Source of the DNA: an uncultured beta proteobacterium
GTDB lineage: Bacteria > Pseudomonadota > Gammaproteobacteria > Burkholderiales > Burkholderiaceae_C
Direction: 5' to 3'
NCBI GenBank assembly: GCA_903951445.1
Contig: CAJBBZ010000276.1
Location: forward strand, 1-64,000
DNA: 64,000 bases
Part shown: positions 62,148 through 64,000 of the stretch, piece by piece
Layout: every line of letters begins with the position of its first letter
Position numbering within the stretch: the first letter of the stretch is position 1
The notes under the pieces: model-generated
Database searches by the model: none
Told to the model about the DNA's origin: nothing
The model's input: the letters and a program-made list of their open reading frames with translations, nothing else
Made by a program: the position numbers and the translations under genes

Positions 62148-63101
62148 ATGGACGCGCTTGCGCAACACACCACTGTTTTGCTTACAGAAGCGGTTGACGC
62201 GCTTTTGACCCCCGCAGACCCGTCTAACCCACCGGCGCAAGACGGCTTGTACGTCGATGCCACTTTTGGCCGCGGCGGCCATACCCGTTTGCTGTTGACG
62301 CGCTTGTCGCCACGCGGGCGCGTGCTGGCTTTTGACCGCGACCCGCAAGCGCTTGCAGCAGCAGCCAGCCTGAGCGACACACGCTTTGCCATCCGCCAGC
62401 AAAGCTTCTCGCATATCGCAGAGCTCGAAGGCGCCAGTGCCGCAGGCATTTTGATGGACCTGGGCGTGAGCTCACCGCAAATTGACACGCCCGCACGCGG
62501 CTTTAGTTTCCGCTTTGAGGGCCCCTTGGATATGCGCATGGACACTACATGCGGACAAAGTGTGGCGCAATGGCTGACAGATGCCAGCGTCGAAAAAATA
62601 ACGGAGGTGATACGTGACTATGGCGAAGAGCGGTTTGCTGGCCCGATTGCAAAGGCGATTGTCGCGCGCCGGCAGGAACGCGGACCGATTGAAACGACCA
62701 CCGAGCTTGCCCAACTCGTGGCTGACACAGTCAAGACCCGCGAGCCGGGTCAGAACCCTGCAACGCGCACCTTCCAGGCTTTTCGGATTTTCATTAATGC
62801 CGAACTGGAAGAGCTCGAACAAGCCCTAGAGGCTGCGCTGGACGTGCTGGCGCCGGGCGGGCGCCTGGTGGTGATCAGCTTTCATTCTTTGGAAGACCGC
62901 ATCGTTAAGCAATTTATCGCCCGCCATTCCAAGGACGAATACGACCGGCGCCGCCCCTTTGCCGCACCCCGCGCCATGCGCCTGCGCGCCCTGGGCCGCA
63001 CCCGCCCCAGCACAGCCGAAGTGGTGGCCAATCCGCGCGCACGCAGCGCCATCATGCGGGTGGCGGTGCGCAATAGCACCGCGCAAGGAGTGGCCGCATG
63101 A
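62148..63101 (+). CDS. rsmH: 16S rRNA m4C1402 methyltransferase RsmH (MraW)
   Basis: N4-methylates cytosine 1402 of 16S rRNA. The 317-residue protein has the SAM motif [48 protein letters not shown], and the C-terminal [17 protein letters not shown] and [14 protein letters not shown]. It starts 9 bp after mraZ and overlaps ftsL by four bases. Confidence 0.97.
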   Translation: MDALAQHTTVLLTEAVDALLTPADPSNPPAQDGLYVDATFGRGGHTRLLLTRLSPRGRVLAFDRDPQALAAAASLSDTRFAIRQQSFSHIAELEGASAAGILMDLGVSSPQIDTPARGFSFRFEGPLDMRMDTTCGQSVAQWLTDASVEKITEVIRDYGEERFAGPIAKAIVARRQERGPIETTTELAQLVADTVKTREPGQNPATRTFQAFRIFINAELEELEQALEAALDVLAPGGRLVVISFHSLEDRIVKQFIARHSKDEYDRRRPFAAPRAMRLRALGRTRPSTAEVVANPRARSAIMRVAVRNSTAQGVAA

Positions 63102-63382
63102 CGCGCATCAGCCTCTTGCTGATCATGGCCACACTGGGTAGCGCCATGTATTTGGTCAGCGTGCAGTACGAGTCGCGCCGCGTTTTTACCGAGCTCGAAC
63201 GCGCGCAGCGCGAAGGCCGCCGCTTGAAGACCGAATTTGAGCGCTTGGAAGTAGAAAAACGCAGCCAGGCCACGCCCGCGCGCGTCGAGCGTGTGGCACG
63301 CGAAAAATTGCAAATGCACCAGGTCACGCCAGGTATTACGGTGTACATGGGCCAGGCCCACAACCCGGAGCAGCAGCCATGA
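63098..63382 (+). CDS. ftsL: Cell division protein FtsL
   Basis: A 94-residue bitopic protein of the divisome. One transmembrane helix ([17 protein letters not shown], residues 6-22) is followed by a periplasmic coiled coil ([20 protein letters not shown]). Length, topology and place between rsmH and ftsI support the call; primary-sequence conservation in FtsL is low. Overlaps ftsI by four bases. Confidence 0.92.
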   Translation: MTRISLLLIMATLGSAMYLVSVQYESRRVFTELERAQREGRRLKTEFERLEVEKRSQATPARVERVAREKLQMHQVTPGITVYMGQAHNPEQQP

Positions 63383-64000
63383 GCCGCAGCATCCGTTACA
63401 CCGCCAGCCCTTTGCTGACCAGCCGCACGCCGGTCTGGCGCAGCAAGTTGGTGGTATCGGCACTGGCGCTGGGCTTTGTCGGATTGGGCGCACGCGCCGC
63501 CTATATCCAGGTGTTTAACAACGATTTTTTCCAGCGCCAGGGCGAAGTGCGTTACAGCCGCACGCTGGAGTTACCGGCCAACCGGGGCCGCATCCTGGAC
63601 CGCAACGGCCTGATCCTGGCGTCCAGCGTGCCCTCGCCCAGCATTTGGGCTATTCCCGAAGACGTAGACCTCGATGATGCCCAACGCGCCAGCCTGGCCA
63701 AGCTGCTGGAGCTACCGCTGTCCGAGCTCAATAAAAAACTGGCCGACGAAGACAAAAATTTTGTCTGGCTCAAGCGCCATGTGGAGCCAGAAAAAGCCAA
63801 GCAAATTAGCGAGGCCGGTTTCAAAGGCATTTACCAACGTACCGAATTCAAACGGCAATACCCCGAGGGCGAAGCCGCCGCGCATGTGGTGGGTTTTACC
63901 AATGTGGAAGACAACGGACAGGAAGGTATTGAGCTGCTCTACAACAGTACCTTGCTCGGCCGCGCCGGTTCGCGCCATGTGATCAAAGACCGGCTGGGCC
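63379..64000 (+). CDS. ftsI: Septal transpeptidase FtsI/PBP3 (partial at window edge)
   Basis: N-terminal 207 codons of the division-specific class B PBP. A transmembrane helix (LVVSALALGFVGLGARAAYIQ, about 25-45) is followed by the class B dimerisation region with ANRGRILDRNGLILASS, FVWLKRHVEPE, YPEGEAAAHVVGFTN and GQEGIELLYNSTLLG. The transpeptidase domain lies beyond the right edge. The ATG overlaps the ftsL stop. Confidence 0.95.
   Translation, partial: MSRSIRYTASPLLTSRTPVWRSKLVVSALALGFVGLGARAAYIQVFNNDFFQRQGEVRYSRTLELPANRGRILDRNGLILASSVPSPSIWAIPEDVDLDDAQRASLAKLLELPLSELNKKLADEDKNFVWLKRHVEPEKAKQISEAGFKGIYQRTEFKRQYPEGEAAAHVVGFTNVEDNGQEGIELLYNSTLLGRAGSRHVIKDRLG

Noticed and set aside
1-64000. 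tRNA, rRNA genes and CRISPR arrays
   Set aside because: None recognised on either strand by reading; short tRNAs could be missed without a covariance search.

Overview
The window looks like a chromosomal segment of a betaproteobacterium, most likely Burkholderiales and close to Comamonadaceae (Rhodoferax/Polaromonas-like). This is inferred from gene content and order: one large minus-strand block running mla - ibaG - murA - hisGDCBHAFIE, a pilMNOPQ - aroKB - dgt - gltBD neighbourhood, a short-form HisG, the DksA variant and the mraZ-rsmH-ftsL-ftsI cluster. Most of it is high-GC core DNA. I see no rRNA, tRNA or CRISPR array.

Layout. 1-684 holds hisE (cut by the left edge) and hisI. 700-5,915 is an accessory island lying between hisI and hisF, which are normally adjacent. 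It carries a decayed integron integrase, an attI-like junction, at least two convincing attC sites, gene cassettes (a three-helix membrane protein and a PhzF-like enzyme), a 159-bp MITE-like element sitting exactly in an attC core, and six complete or broken toxin-antitoxin loci (BrnTA, YefM-YoeB, a BrnA fragment, VapBC, HicAB remnant, ParD with frameshifted ParE). 5,922-13,015 is the rest of the histidine operon, with a hexose-6-phosphate mutarotase gene embedded. 13,046-20,231 is murA, ibaG, a YadGH-like ABC exporter and the Mla lipid-transport genes. 20,486-26,709 is glutamate synthase. 26,830-27,635 is a REP-associated transposase flanked by an inverted repeat.

28,305-40,116 (minus strand) is the type IV pilus assembly operon pilMNOPQ, an Ig-like repeat lipoprotein, aroK, aroB, a dGTPase-like gene, a DUF1415 gene and a methyltransferase. 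From 40,358 the strands mix: PBP1a, CyaY, LptM-LysA, MsrPQ, a cytochrome c4, EngB, two LpxL/HtrB-type acyltransferases, MetK (with a triplicated 81-bp tail), an envelope-glycan group (GT9, GtrA, ArnT-like), a sialidase-fold protein with a membrane partner, pirin, a CobW-type metallochaperone, DksA, a STAS protein, and the start of the division/cell-wall cluster.

How it fits together: most genes serve envelope construction (Mla, MurA, PBP1a, LpxL, LPS glycosylation, mra cluster, pilus) and amino-acid or one-carbon metabolism (His, Glu, Lys, Met, shikimate). Many neighbours overlap by 1-4 bp, indicating translational coupling. The most unusual region is the relict integron that splits the histidine operon.
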